NCBI GenBank assembly: GCA_009760855.2
Contig: WPIO01000050.1
Location: forward strand, 3,020,594-3,084,593
Origin: Cristatella mucedo
Taxonomy: Eukaryota; Bryozoa; Phylactolaemata; Cristatellidae
DNA: 64,000 nucleotides
Direction of reading: 5' to 3'
Each line of letters starts with the position of its first letter. Position 1 is the stretch's first letter. The notes beneath the pieces were generated by a model. That model made no database searches and was not told the origin of the DNA. It saw nothing but the letters and a program-made list of their open reading frames with translations. Made by a program: the position numbers and the translations under genes. Shown here piece after piece: positions 42,056 to 52,825 of this stretch.

Positions 42056-42165
42056 TTAAAATTTCTCGCCCTCCAGACCGTGCTTGAAGAAAAGCATAAA
42101 CGGTGTCACACCGTCTTCCTTATAGTTGAGCAGAGCTACCATTCCATCAGGGTCGGTCGACGAAC
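42056..42165 (-). CDS. TPT1: TCTP copy A exon 5
   Basis: Acceptor [28 protein letters not shown], then [15 protein letters not shown], stop TAA at 42056-42058. Holds the C-terminal TCTP signature. Confidence 0.96.
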
Positions 42166-44834
42166 CTACAATGCAGAAATTCAAAAATACATTCACTGTA
42201 CAGATGACAATCAGCCAGGCTCGGCAATAAGAATGTATGTCCCCAACCCACATACCAGTATAGAAGTCAAACTTAGTAAAGTTGTCCAGGACCATCTTTA
42301 CATAAGCTTGAGCTGCATCCTGAAATTCCTTAATTTGCTCTTTGGTTTTTCCCTTTTCTTCAAGCTTTAACTTGAGGCTAAAGAACATGTTACATACTTC
42401 AGTGAGACAAACAGCAGTAACTTGAGCCCAGCACATAGCTGTGGTATGGCGTTAATAGCCACTGTGTCAGAGCATTTAACAGTGCATCAGTGCAGTAATC
42501 AGCACTCTAGCCTGTAGTGTCATCATACAGTTTGCTTCAATCATGCACCCAGAAAAAAGGCAAATGGCCGAGCAGGCAAACGATTGCAACACTCGGCGGC
42601 TTGTGTCTGTATACAAGGACACAGCAGCCTAACCCAAGTTCTGTCTTGACCTTTCATATTTCTCCACATTAACGATCGAATCGACTATAGGACCCTTGCT
42701 GAAACCTACAAATTCCTTCGATCTCTCAAGCCTGCCAACATCCTAGTTGCTTGCTTAAAGCTCCCCATGTTGAAGCCATTAAAAGAGATTGGGCTTGCCT
42801 TATGTAGGCAACCGAAATTTGCTATCAACTTCACCAGACTTGACCACCTGCCTTGACTTGGCCATATGTATCGGCCTCATCTTACTGGACCCGATAGCCC
42901 AGGAGGTAGTTAAGTGCTTGCTCTTCACGACAGACGGTTGGTGCTCTAATCATGCAGTGGGCGATTCATTTAAGTCCACTGCAAGCAGTGGTGAAAGCCG
43001 ATTCGGTACTCTTATGTTGTTTTAAAGTGACTGGCTACTAGAGCCCTTCCGTGGGGAAGTGTGGTTATTGCTAACCCGTGACTCTCGACTTGAGGGGTAC
43101 TGCTAACCATGGACTGGAGGGGGAGGGTGGAAATTGACCGATGGGTGTTTAGCCCCTATGACAGGTAGCAGCAGCAACTCCACAGCATGGGTCGGTCGCT
43201 GGTCTTTCCACGTTTCGGTGACCTCATAATTTTTAGAGCATGGTACCTTGGTCGTAATTAAATCGCGACTATTGCCACTCAAAAGGGTATACATGATACT
43301 CAGAGACATGATTAAAAGGATAGAGGCCAGCCACCAACAAAAGCAAGAGGGATTCTATACTTAGCGGTTTGAAGCAGCACTCCCAAGCCACAAAACCTTA
43401 TCACAAATTGAGTCAAATACGCCATTGATCTATAATTGTAGCTAGATTAGTTATAAGTATCAAGTAAGGGCTCAAGTCATGTTTGAGTGATGCTGCAAGA
43501 TGCTGCCGAAATATTCCTCTACCAAATATTATGTGCCTAGAAAGAGATGGGTACCACACAAATATAGTTATTCTATTACTCCTTCAGCAGCTTTACACGA
43601 CACTTTCTTCCTGTCTTGCTACCAAATAACGGAAGAAAGCCACTGGCTAACGAACGTGCTAGGCACCACGCAAGCTACTAATTACAAGCTAGGAACTTTT
43701 TACATGAATGCATTACAACAAGTTGGATGCAAGCTCAACATTCAAGCGAGGTTGCTTTGGCTCACTTTTTCATGTATGTCTTGATGTACGACCGGTACGT
43801 ATCTTTGGTGAACTGTGTCAACGCCAGCCTGTTGGCAATGACAATGTTGCAGCCGCTGACGACCCCGTCTTCAACCGCGCTGGAGGCAAGGTCATCATCC
43901 CCACCTTCTCCACCACCCTCCGAAGGGTTGGCACCTAGCAAGCTGCTGTCGACGCCCACTTTCTCGGAGATAAGCTAAAATAGCAGACAGCTGCAGCCAG
44001 TGCGCCTGCATCAGGGAACGACGCAGGCTAAGCAAAACCCCATCCCGACAATGTCGGTTGCCTGGGGTGTGTGCGAGCGTGCGTGAGGGGCCGTGTTATC
44101 TCTCATGCCGCCAGCAGAGGCTGCCGATAGAGCGGTGCACCGGCTACCGGCCGAGAAGAATGATGTTGCACTCAAAGCTACCGAACGGCCACGTAAAGCG
44201 GTTCGGTTATTAGAAGGTGCCGATTCAACTGCAGCAGCAGCGCTTTTGCTACAGTCACGACGGCGACGCAAGGCTGTAACGCTAAAATGGCTGTCCAGAT
44301 ATGAGCGCTCGTTCGGTCACGAGTGGAATGCGGTCCGCCGTAAGATCGGGTAAAAAAAAAAGAAGCGGCAAGACTCGCGAGTCGGCCAAGCTGAAGCTGC
44401 CGACATCAAGGGCAGGCGTCAAAAGAGGCGCCGCTCTCGCGGCAAGTTACGGGACGATCAGAAGAAGCAGCGGGCTCGGATGACCGAACGCCAGGGTAAA
44501 TCGCCAACAGCGATTAGCTCAATAGCTAAGTGGAACGCACTCGGGTGGGGCGTGCGTAAGTCGTCGCTCTACGGGGAACCGCGAAACCTATATGAGTTGA
44601 GCACCCCTATACACGATGGGCTAGAATGCGGTGGCGGGCTTATTACAAACCTTTCCGTCCACTTCGTACACAACGCCGTCGTCCTTCATCTTGTAAGTAT
44701 CGCTGAACATTTCGTCATCTGAACGGAGGAAAGCACACTTTGCTTAAGCATCCGCCTTCGAAAAGGACACAAGACAGAATACCAGCTCAACTTACAGGCA
44801 GCTTACTTGTAATGACATCCTTAAAGATGATCAT
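42056..44834 (-). CDS. TPT1: Translationally controlled tumor protein (TCTP), copy A
   Basis: Abundant cytosolic protein with roles in growth, apoptosis control and, in some studies, Rheb/TOR signalling. Five exons: 44807-44834, 44651-44718, 43766-43974, 42256-42377, 42056-42165; all GT-AG with compatible phases; 178 residues (usual about 172). MIIFKDVIT, then DEMFSDTYKMKDDGVVYEVD keeps Glu12. Exon 3 has the flexible loop with the signature LLGANPSEGG and then CNIVIANRL and FTKDTYRSYIKTYMK. Exon 4 carries the helical hairpin (LKLKLEEKGKTKEQIKEFQD). Exon 5 has the end signature [20 protein letters not shown] and the usual terminus HGLEGEKF. This is the canonical copy. A pyrimidine-rich TOP-like stretch lies upstream. 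Confidence 0.97.
42256..42377 (-). CDS. TPT1: TCTP copy A exon 4
   Basis: 122 nt, acceptor TTCTTTAG, donor ACTG/GTATGT. Helical region: [40 protein letters not shown]. Confidence 0.96.
42885..43022 (+). mobile_element. tRNA-derived SINE, family 1, decayed
   Basis: GATAGCCCAGGAGGTAGTTA, GTGGGCGATTCATTTAAGTC and CTGCAAGCAGTGGTGAAAGC resemble family 1 without its tail. In TCTP A intron 3; absent at the matching place in copy B. Confidence 0.65.
43766..43974 (-). CDS. TPT1: TCTP copy A exon 3
   Basis: 209 nt, acceptor TAATTTTAG-type, donor AAAAA/GTGAGC. LISEKVGVDSSLLGANPSEG, a Gly/Asp/Glu-rich loop, then [20 protein letters not shown]. Confidence 0.96.
44651..44718 (-). CDS. TPT1: TCTP copy A exon 2
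   Basis: 68 nt, acceptor CCGTTCAG, donor AAG/GTTTGT. DEMFSDTYKMKDDGVVYEVD then GK. Confidence 0.95.
44807..44834 (-). CDS. TPT1: TCTP copy A exon 1 (coding part)
   Basis: 28 nt: MIIFKDVIT plus one base, donor A/GTAAGC. A nine-residue first coding exon of this kind is shared exactly by copy B. Confidence 0.94.
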
Positions 44835-44900
44835 TTTCTTCCGATGCAGGCGGATATCGGCAGACACCCGCGCGCACTGGACCTGGTCGCCAACCGACAC

Positions 44901-44914
44901 GGCGGAAAAGGAAG
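44901..44914 (-). promoter_or_regulatory. Candidate 5' TOP tract of TCTP copy A
   Basis: On the minus strand ACTTCCTTTTCCGCC lies about 70-80 bases upstream of the ATG. TCTP mRNAs are classic TOP messages. Copy B has only CAACTTCCGCC at the matching place, losing the CTTTT. The transcription start is not known from sequence. Confidence 0.35.
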
Positions 44915-45944
44915 TTAGCGGCGCATGCGCATCAGCAATAGGTCACGGTCACTCGAAACTCCCGGAAGCGCCTGCCGCGGCTCTAGCCGACCGCTTCGGC
45001 GCCCGTTCGCGTCTCGGCTCCCAGAATTCTCGAACGGTAACTTTTTTGAGAGAGGCGAAGAAGCGTCGCAGCACGCGGGACGGCGAGGTTACCAACTAGC
45101 GGCGTGGCTAAACGTAGGTGACGATAAGCGCCTACTCCGAAGAGCCTCCCGCACTTGAGCCGACAGACTGGCGGGCGCCCGCCGCGGTTATCGGCAGCTG
45201 AGGACGACCTCCGAAGGTGAAGAATCGAAATAAGCGAACACTTTTCGCGCCGATGTATTCGGAGCTCAGACTTTAATTTAGACGGCTATAGCTTTGAGCG
45301 TCCGTCGCGTCTTCTTCACGTCTCTCGTCGTCGATGTCTCTGGCGAAAGCACTCGAGGGTAGAGACCGCGAAATGTGCGGATACAGCGAGCGAGATTAGT
45401 GAGCCTCGGTTCGGACTGCCGGTCCCGGCGTAGGCTCGATCTCTTTAACGCACGGCCGGGTCTCAACTAAGCGTTGCGTTCTTGAGACGCAGCAGGACAC
45501 CGATACAGATCTTAAGAGAATGCTACCTTAGCGCGGCCTATCTCTCGCGGTATATCAACCCTTCGTTAGCCCGTTTTTATAGCTCTGCTGTATAGCGCCG
45601 AGTCATTATTACTTTATCGCGCGTGAGACCACGTTGATAACGATGCCGCCGCTATCAAGCAATGGCTGCGTCTCGTAAAATCGAGGTACAGCCGACTATC
45701 TGAGTTGAATAGCGCTGTAGATTTCATGCGGTCCGCGCTGCCTGGTTGAACGGCGCCGACGTTGGGCGTTGTTTTGACCGCGTGCCAGCTCGGGTAGCCG
45801 CCCAACGCATGCAACGTTTAAAGGCCGGGAGCGATACGTCAACGGGCAACAAGACGCAGCGCTCGATATTATGCACACAGCGCTACCAACAACACTCTAA
45901 TGAAAAAATCGAAAACTGTAGCCTGTATGTAACGACTGATAGTA

Positions 45945-46220
45945 ATAATAATAGTAACGCACTTGATAAAGCCCTCTCGGAACACTCAATTTCTCTCTCT
46001 CTCTCTCTCTCTCTCTCTAGGTATTTTACATTTTCCGCAAAGGAAATACGAGCGAATGGTTAGCGGTAGAATGCTCAATAAACAACAAGAATATCGCGGT
46101 TAGGAGCGACGTGCATAGGGTTAGCATGCAAGTACCGTTAGTGGCAGCATGCACAGTTTCAGCACGCATAAGCACATAGAGGTCAAATCACAGGCACCCA
46201 CTAAATGCTGCGATAAATAT
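45945..46220 (-). mobile_element. LINE family A, 3' UTR fragment with (CT)n
   Basis: AATAATAATAGTAACGCACT to CACCCACTAAATGCTGCGAT, with a CT expansion (45989-46019) inside the stem-loop. It lies just past the end of clear similarity between the two TCTP duplicates. Confidence 0.8.
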
Positions 46221-46864
46221 ACAGCAGTTGGCAAGGAGAGGACGCGTTTGCAGGCTTACAGCAGCTCACACGCAGCGACAGGACTCACCGATCGGCAGAC
46301 CGTTACTCCAAGAGAGTGACTACGCGTCGGCCAATGCCTTACATAATGGCCGGGTCTTTGGTAATAAGAGAATTTCGTTCATTCATAATCATAAAAATCG
46401 CGTTGCTCATAATCCTCGGCTTACTGCGGCTACTTCATAAGCGGCTCTCAGTTGTAAATTAGCGGCCGAGCTCATAATTGATAATCGAGGTTCGGCTGTC
46501 AAGCTCAGAGTTCCTACTCGCGGGCCCTTTCAGCGTCGTACGCACTGTCGCGAGCGAGGTGCCGTGGTTTGCGGTGCCTGCGAGCCACTGGCGAGCTTAT
46601 TCGCTAGGGACGACCCCGACGGTCGCGGCCGTAACTTTTGGTTGCATGCGCATCAGGGGATGACTCGGTAGCGGGAGAGTCACCTCCCGCTACGCTTGCG
46701 TCGAGGTCTTTCTGAACTCCGTGAACCTAGGTCTTTGTTACTCGTTGTGGCGACGCCGCCGGATGGGACCATTGTGGGGTTCGACGAATGACCTCAGCCT
46801 ACTCTATAATTATGGTCAAATTGACCACAAATCTGCGGCGCCAAGCTTTAGTTTCGAATGGATA

Positions 46865-47060
46865 TTGTGTCGCACAGTCGTTTCTATGTTCGCCCAAATT
46901 TCACGCCGTTGCTCTGACGCGTTCTCGTGCTAATGAGCCGCAGAGGGTGGTGCAATTCACTTGAAGCCGCCTCAAATCCACCACAAATCAGCTGTTCGAA
47001 GCTCCAACTAGGGATTAATGTAACACTTCGGTATATTTCAAGTGTACCCACACAATTTGG
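46865..47060 (+). repeat. Diverged interspersed repeat, copy 1
   Basis: GGATATTGT, TAATGAGCCGCAGAGG, CCTCAAATCCACCACAAATC and GTGTACCCACACAAT correspond in order to the sequence at 49135-49340. Confidence 0.6.
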
Positions 47061-47619
47061 CGCTATTCAGCTCTCGCGTTCTCTTGACGTAAACTGCAAT
47101 AGATTACAGCGCCCGCAAAAATACCGCAATCCATTTGGTTTTCCACGAAAAATTGAAAGAAATTCTGCGTGAAAATGCTCCTCTCTTTTGATTGCATAAT
47201 TGAAAAAATTGCCAGAAATATGTTTCTAAGTGCACCCATTTTGAGTACACGTGACTGTCCACCTTGTTTAAAGTGCAACCGCATGATTTAACCTATTGCG
47301 AATGAACAATCTCGGACAATGAAATAACAATCGACAGCGATGGTCTGGCTTAGACGAAGGCCGTTATGCAGCTACCGTCCGCTAGCCAACCCTCGATTAG
47401 TTATTGCATGCAGCTTCGGTGCCAGCCGTCACGCACCTGCGGTCCGCCAACCTGCAGTGGCTTTAAGAAGCACGACACGGCTCAGGTAACTACGGTTTCA
47501 AGAAGGTAGAGGTCGGCAGCCGGCGGATACCGCCACTGCCGCCGAGCGAATGCCCAATCTCCACTTCGGATTGCGTGCCAGATCGAGGTCAAAGCGAGCG
47601 ACGCCCCGAGTCGAGAGTC

Positions 47620-47790
47620 TGGTTCAACAGCCTCTTTTTTTTATAGCGGCAGAAGGGCCTTAGAGGCTACCATCACCGCTTGCAGTGGCAATAAAGGATC
47701 GCCCACCGCAGGATACGAGCCCACGACCTCGGGACCGAGGTCGTGAAAAAGCAACTGGCTTGCCTAGCGTGCCATCACGTCTCACCGAGT
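47620..47790 (-). mobile_element. tRNA-derived SINE, family 1
   Basis: GGTTCAACAGCCTCTTTTTT, CTTGCAGTGGCAATAAAGGA, GGATACGAGCCC (B box, changed), GACCTCGGGACCGAGGTCGT. Confidence 0.85.
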
Positions 47791-49134
47791 GCGCACGGAG
47801 TCGCTATTGCTTACGGCCGCGAAGCCAGCTGGGAGCTGTTCATCCTTGAGAGTAATGCGGTCCGGCGCACGAGCGGACGTCGTAGTTGCCCTGTCATTAG
47901 CAGGCACGGCGTGCCCGCTTCCGGTACCTACCTGAATAAATGCGCGGTCTCTGTCGTGCTCGCGCGAGCTCTCGCCCGTACCGCCCTAGCAGGCAGCACT
48001 GCTAGCTAGCCGCCAGTCGCGGCGGCCCTTCGTCGACGGCCCCGTCATCCGATGCCCGTACCGCAGGTTGCCGCGGCGGCGGCGGCTTCGTGAGAGCGTT
48101 CGCTGCAGGCGCCGCCAGGCGGCGCGAGCGCTGGCATGGGACTAGACGGCGCGCGAGCACGTCCGGAGAAGCTTTGCGTTGGCTCCTAGCGCTGCTGCTC
48201 CACGGCGAGCCGCAAAGAATTATGGCCGTATCATTCGGCCGCTGAGGGCGAGCGTCGGCGAGGAATTGCGGCTGTCGCTCGTTCGTGCGCGCGCACGATT
48301 GGTCGCGCGCGCGGCGCATACGCGCAGTGCGTGCATGCCTCGAGAGGATTCGACGCGTGCCGGGTGTAAGCCGGGAATGTGGCCGTGTCTTCGAACGTTT
48401 GGAAGAGAAGCTGTCCGCTGGCGGCGTACAAATACGCGTAGGAAGCAGGTAGACGACCCGGTGCTAGTTCAGAGCAGAGTCAGATTGCCTGGAATCGTAG
48501 TGAAACGTCAAGACACGAGCGCCCCGCCCCCCCCCAGCATTCGCGAGCTTGCCTCTTCGTGCCCAGCGAAGCAACGGGGCGATCGCCTCAACCACTGGTC
48601 CAAACCCAGTGCGGCGTCTAAACCTCCACCGAAGGTCAAGCTAAGGTCAGTGAAATTCATTTGGGTCTACAAGCACAATTCTTCGAGCTTACTCAAAATG
48701 AAGCACACTAAATTACAACTTCATGGAAAAAACTAATGTAATTCACAGTGTTATATTGGCACACACAATTCCCGGCGTACTTATATACTTGACAGCATAG
48801 GAGACTAGTCCACCATTTTAAGTTGGAGTATTCATTAGCATGCCAGCAAGTTATCCATGCAGAATAATTTAGTAACGCAGTAACTCCCATTAATCGAAAT
48901 TTCGCTCCGCTGTAGCTCCTCGTTAGCGCTCATTAAAAACGTCAGCCTCCCAATGAACGCTGAAAAGCTGCCAAAATCCGAAGGCGCGGCTTGATTCGGC
49001 ATAATACGGTCGTTTTGTAAAGGGTGCTCCATCATGCGGGTGACGGAGCCAAGCGCAGCCAGCATTCCACCACACGAAACCCACTAATCAGGCTAAAATC
49101 GGCAGGTCAACTGCGTAGCCGAGCCCAAGGTTTG

Positions 49135-49340
49135 AGCGGATATTGTAGTACAGCTTTGATTTTATGTATCCATGAAATTTTATGACAATGTGAGCAGGCG
49201 CACTCGTGCAAATGAGCTGCAAAGATGGAGGCGTGTGCAGAAATCCTCTCTAATTCGCCTCAATCCACCACTTATCAGCTGCGAAAAGCCCCAACAAGTT
49301 TAGAATGTAAAACTGCACAACATTTAAAATGTACCACACA
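49135..49340 (+). repeat. Diverged interspersed repeat, copy 2
   Basis: GGATATTGTAGTACAGC, AAATGAGCTGCAAAGATGG, CCTCAATCCACCACTTATCA and ATGTACCACACAGTTTC match the copy at 46865-47060. Confidence 0.6.
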
Positions 49341-49940
49341 GTTTCTCTCATGAAATAGTTTATAATTAGATACTTCGGTGGCGGGTTTGCGTCAGATGGC
49401 TTGGTTGTTGTGGTCGTTGCAATGACCGGCTCTCAACCTCTGCTGCTTACCAGCTGGGTGCTGCCAAAGAGGAGCTCAATGCGTCGTGTAATTATAGCTA
49501 CCTGACCTTGGGCGTAGAGAGTGGCGACGGATAGGGAGGAGAGGGGCAGTGGGGAAGTGAACGCACGGCAGAGCAATTGGGGCTCTCTCGCTAGGAGTGC
49601 AGGAGTGTCAACTTTTTTTGAATAAAGGACTTTTGATACTTTAATGCATGCTCACGAAGTCCACCGAGACAGATTCCCGCCCGGGGCCAATGCCGCAATC
49701 CGCCGCAAAACGATAAAAAAAATCCGCGCGAAACGCTCCTTTTTTGATTGCATATAATTGCCCACTCTGGCGATATCACTGTACTCATACACATTGCACG
49801 CACACTCATTCACTTGCATTGACGCGGGGGTTCTCTTGCGATGGCCCGGGCCAATACAGCAATCTACCGAGCCTACCGCAAAACGACCAGAAATAAATTA
49901 CGCCGAGCACCAGTTTTTAATTGCTTCGCGCCACTGCGCT

Positions 49941-50092
49941 CCAGATGACGGCACACTAGGTAGGGCGGTTGCTTTCACGACCTCGGTCCCGAGGTCGTGG
50001 GCGATTCTTTATCGCCACTGCAAGCGGTGGTGATAGCCATAAACGCTCTTCTGTCGTTATACAAAAAGAGGCTGTTTAATCAGCTAGGATAG
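49941..50092 (+). mobile_element. tRNA-derived SINE, family 1, B box deleted
   Basis: GATGACGGCACACTAGGTAG head and full tail, but GAGGTCGTGGGCGATTCTTT skips the GTTCGATTCC block present in the copies at 12158 and 27950. A precise loss of the B box. Confidence 0.85.
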
Positions 50093-50864
50093 AATAAAAT
50101 AAAATGCCCGGCGTCGGCCCCCAGGATGCCAGAAGGTCGCAAACCCGTCAGTGGCGGCTGCTTTGGTGCGCAGCAGAAAGCCGGCGCCCGCTGGGTCCGC
50201 TCTCATCACGCTTTCGATCACTCGATCGTGCAGCCCCTTGGTTACCTGCAAAAGCAGCGAGGGCCGAGCGTTGCAGGCCTTTCTTTCTTTCTTCGTGCGA
50301 GTCCCCATTTGAGCTCGCCTTAGTCCGTTTCAGCTCCCCATGGTCCATTTTAGTTCTCCTTAGATTCCTCTTTAGTAATCCTTAGTCGGGTGAGCTTGGC
50401 GGCTCTCTCGCCACTTCACTGCGAAGGTTTGGCGGCATTCGGAGCGTCTACTCCTTGCTGCCACGCCTCTGCCACACCACTTCGCTGCCACGAATCTGCT
50501 TCGACGTAGAAGCGCTCGGTTTCTCGGGTCGGACGAGCCCCGTGCAGCCGAAAAAAGTTGGCAGGCCGAGCAGAAGGGAGAGCGATTAACATCTCAAAAC
50601 TTTCTCGAACTCGGCTCGAAGACGCGTCGGAATAAAAATAAAAACGCCTGGTCGCTATTAGTTCACCATAAAGTGCTGTGCGACTCTCTGCTGCAGCAGC
50701 AGGCCGTACTCTGGGCTGCTAGCGGCTGCTAGCGGTAGCTCAACATTTTCCGAGATGCCACGGCAGCCGGAGGTCAGGAGCACGTCGTAGCAGCAGACGA
50801 AGTGTGTCTGCTGCTACCGCGTGCTCACCAGTCAATGCTTGAGCTTGTGTGCTTCAATAGCGAT

Positions 50865-50945
50865 ATTAATAATAAATTCGTTATTTCGCCGTCAGAGAAC
50901 TAATATCTCTTTCTAGGCACTTGACATTTAAAACTCACATCACAC
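50865..50945 (-). mobile_element. LINE family A, 3' end
   Basis: AATAATAAATTCGTTATTTC and TATCTCTTTCTAGGCACTTG. Confidence 0.6.
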
Positions 50946-51082
50946 AAGCCCACTTCGTGGGGTGAATGAAGATGGAGAGATGCACATAGCTCCATTGACT
51001 CACGTCTGCCCGCCTACGTTTCACAAGCAAGCATTGCAAGTACAACATCCCAATGAACGCATTGGACGGTGTGTAGTTTATG

Positions 51083-51088
51083 TTTATT
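51083..51088 (-). promoter_or_regulatory. Poly(A) signal of TCTP copy B
   Basis: AATAAA on the minus strand about 95 bases after the TGA stop. Confidence 0.6.
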
Positions 51089-51179
51089 CACCTTTCGCCA
51101 TTCGAGCCAGAATCTGCAGCTTATGCTGTTGAACAGAAGCCGCCTAGTTGTGATGCTCACTGCGGTCATTAGAAAATAT

Positions 51180-51349
51180 TCAAGCTACTGCCTGCTCGTC
51201 GCTGGTGCACGTGCATTCGAGCTCATCACACACTGCACATCGGCCTATCTTGGAGTCCAGACCGTGCTTGAAGAAAAGCATAAACGGGGTCACACCGTCT
51301 TCTCTAAAGTTGAGTAGAGCTACCATTCCATCTGAGCTGTTCGACTCGC
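51180..51349 (-). CDS. TPT1: TCTP copy B exon 5 with extended tail
   Basis: Acceptor [39 protein letters not shown], then a 25-residue extension with C-x2-C-x4-C-x-C; stop TGA at 51180-51182. Confidence 0.93.
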
Positions 51350-52779
51350 CTACAACGAAGCAGAAATTCGAAAATACCTCCACGGTACAGATGACCGGCA
51401 GCCAATCTAGGCAATGAGAACGACGATGCTCGTCCACAGGGTGCTCTCGGCCCACGTACCGGTAAAGAAGGCAAAATTATCGAAGTTATCCATGACCAGC
51501 TTGTTATAAGCTTGAGCAGCATCCTGAAATTCTTGTATTGGCTCGTCGGGTTTGTCTCTGGCTATAAGCTTTTTCATGAGGCTAAAGAAGTTGCAAGCTT
51601 TAGTGAAACGGGCGGCAGCAACTGAGGCCGCCGCCGCACAGCTGCAGGTACGGCGTTAATGGCCACTGTGTCAGAGCATTTTACCAGTGCACCAGTGCAG
51701 TACTCAGCACTCTAGCCTGCAGTGTCATCATACACAGCTTGCCTCGATCATGCACACAGAAAAAAGGCAGATGGCCGAGCAGGTAAACGATTGCAAAACT
51801 TGTGACGGCTCGCAGTGTCTGTCAAGTCAAGGGCACAGCTACAGCATCTAGTAATTTCTATCTGAGCTTTTATATTTCTCCACATCAAGCATCAAATCGA
51901 CTTAAGACCGTCGCTAATGCCTACGGACCGCTCGAACCAGTCTTCGCGATCGCACACATAAAAACATACATAAAACCTCCTTGCTTAAAGGTCTTTCTCA
52001 GCTAGCAGTCATCTCCCTAGTTTGTAGAACTACGCTGAAATGATTTAAAGTCTGACTGGCGTCTCGACAGCACTGATTTTTACATTTGAAAAAGCTACAA
52101 CGCATCTATTTATCGCAGCATTTAGTGGTTCCACGTGATTCTTCCTTTGTGTGCTTATGAGTGCTAAAAATGTGCATGCCACCTCTAACCGATCACCGCT
52201 ACAGGCCCATCTTTTCCTCACAGCATTTGCATACCCTTGTGCGTTGTCCTGTGCGTTCTTACTCGCAGTGACATTGTGAATATTCTTTTTCTCTCTAGCA
52301 TATGCTAAGTCTCTATACACATTTTTGCTTTCTTTCAGTGTTACACTAGTTTTACAACTGTTACAAGCAAAATCTTGCGGCAGCGGCAGAAAAGTTCTCG
52401 ACTGAGGGCTTGCTTCTACATAGCTGGCGACCGATCGTGCTTAAGTGTGGCATGCGTGCTGTGCACAGCCACTAGGGCTTTCAAATTGCTACGGTAACCC
52501 ATCACAAACACGCTTTGCTGCAGCAAGCGCGGTTTGCTTCTACTCACTCCTTCGCGTAATTTCTTAGATAATGCCTGAATGAATCTTTGGTAAACTGCTT
52601 CGAGTGCAGCCTGTTAGCAATGACAATGTTGCAGCCGCTGGCCCTGTCGACCGTGCTGCTTGCGGTTCGAGCTTTCTCAGTGATGAGCTAAAATAGCAGA
52701 CAGCTGCGGCATGCGCCCGTTCACGTGCATAACGAAACGAGGAAGACTAAACAAACCTCAATCCAGACAGTGCGGTTGC

Positions 52780-52825
<46 letters not shown>

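Larger units (their letters stand above)
41893..45717. repeat. Segmental duplication, copy A (TCTP locus)
   Basis: Begins at TTTCACAAGCAAGCATTGCA and ends at CAGCCGACTATCTGAGTT. Coding exons, parts of the introns, 3' UTR and about 900 bp of 5' flank align with 51018-57556. It covers the whole TCTP gene plus its promoter side. Confidence 0.85.
46221..50980. other. Spacer between the two TCTP copies, no recognised gene
   Basis: CpG-rich at 47800-48560, with an open plus frame of 185 codons (48179-48736) and an antisense one of 105 codons. Neither resembles a known family, and Arg/Ala-rich frames are expected in such DNA. Contains two family 1 SINEs and a diverged repeat pair. Confidence 0.45.

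Noticed and set aside
48179-48736. 185-codon plus-strand frame in CpG-rich DNA
   Set aside because: Arg/Ala-rich composition, antisense open frame of similar size, no motif, no family match. Typical of chance frames in GC-rich DNA.
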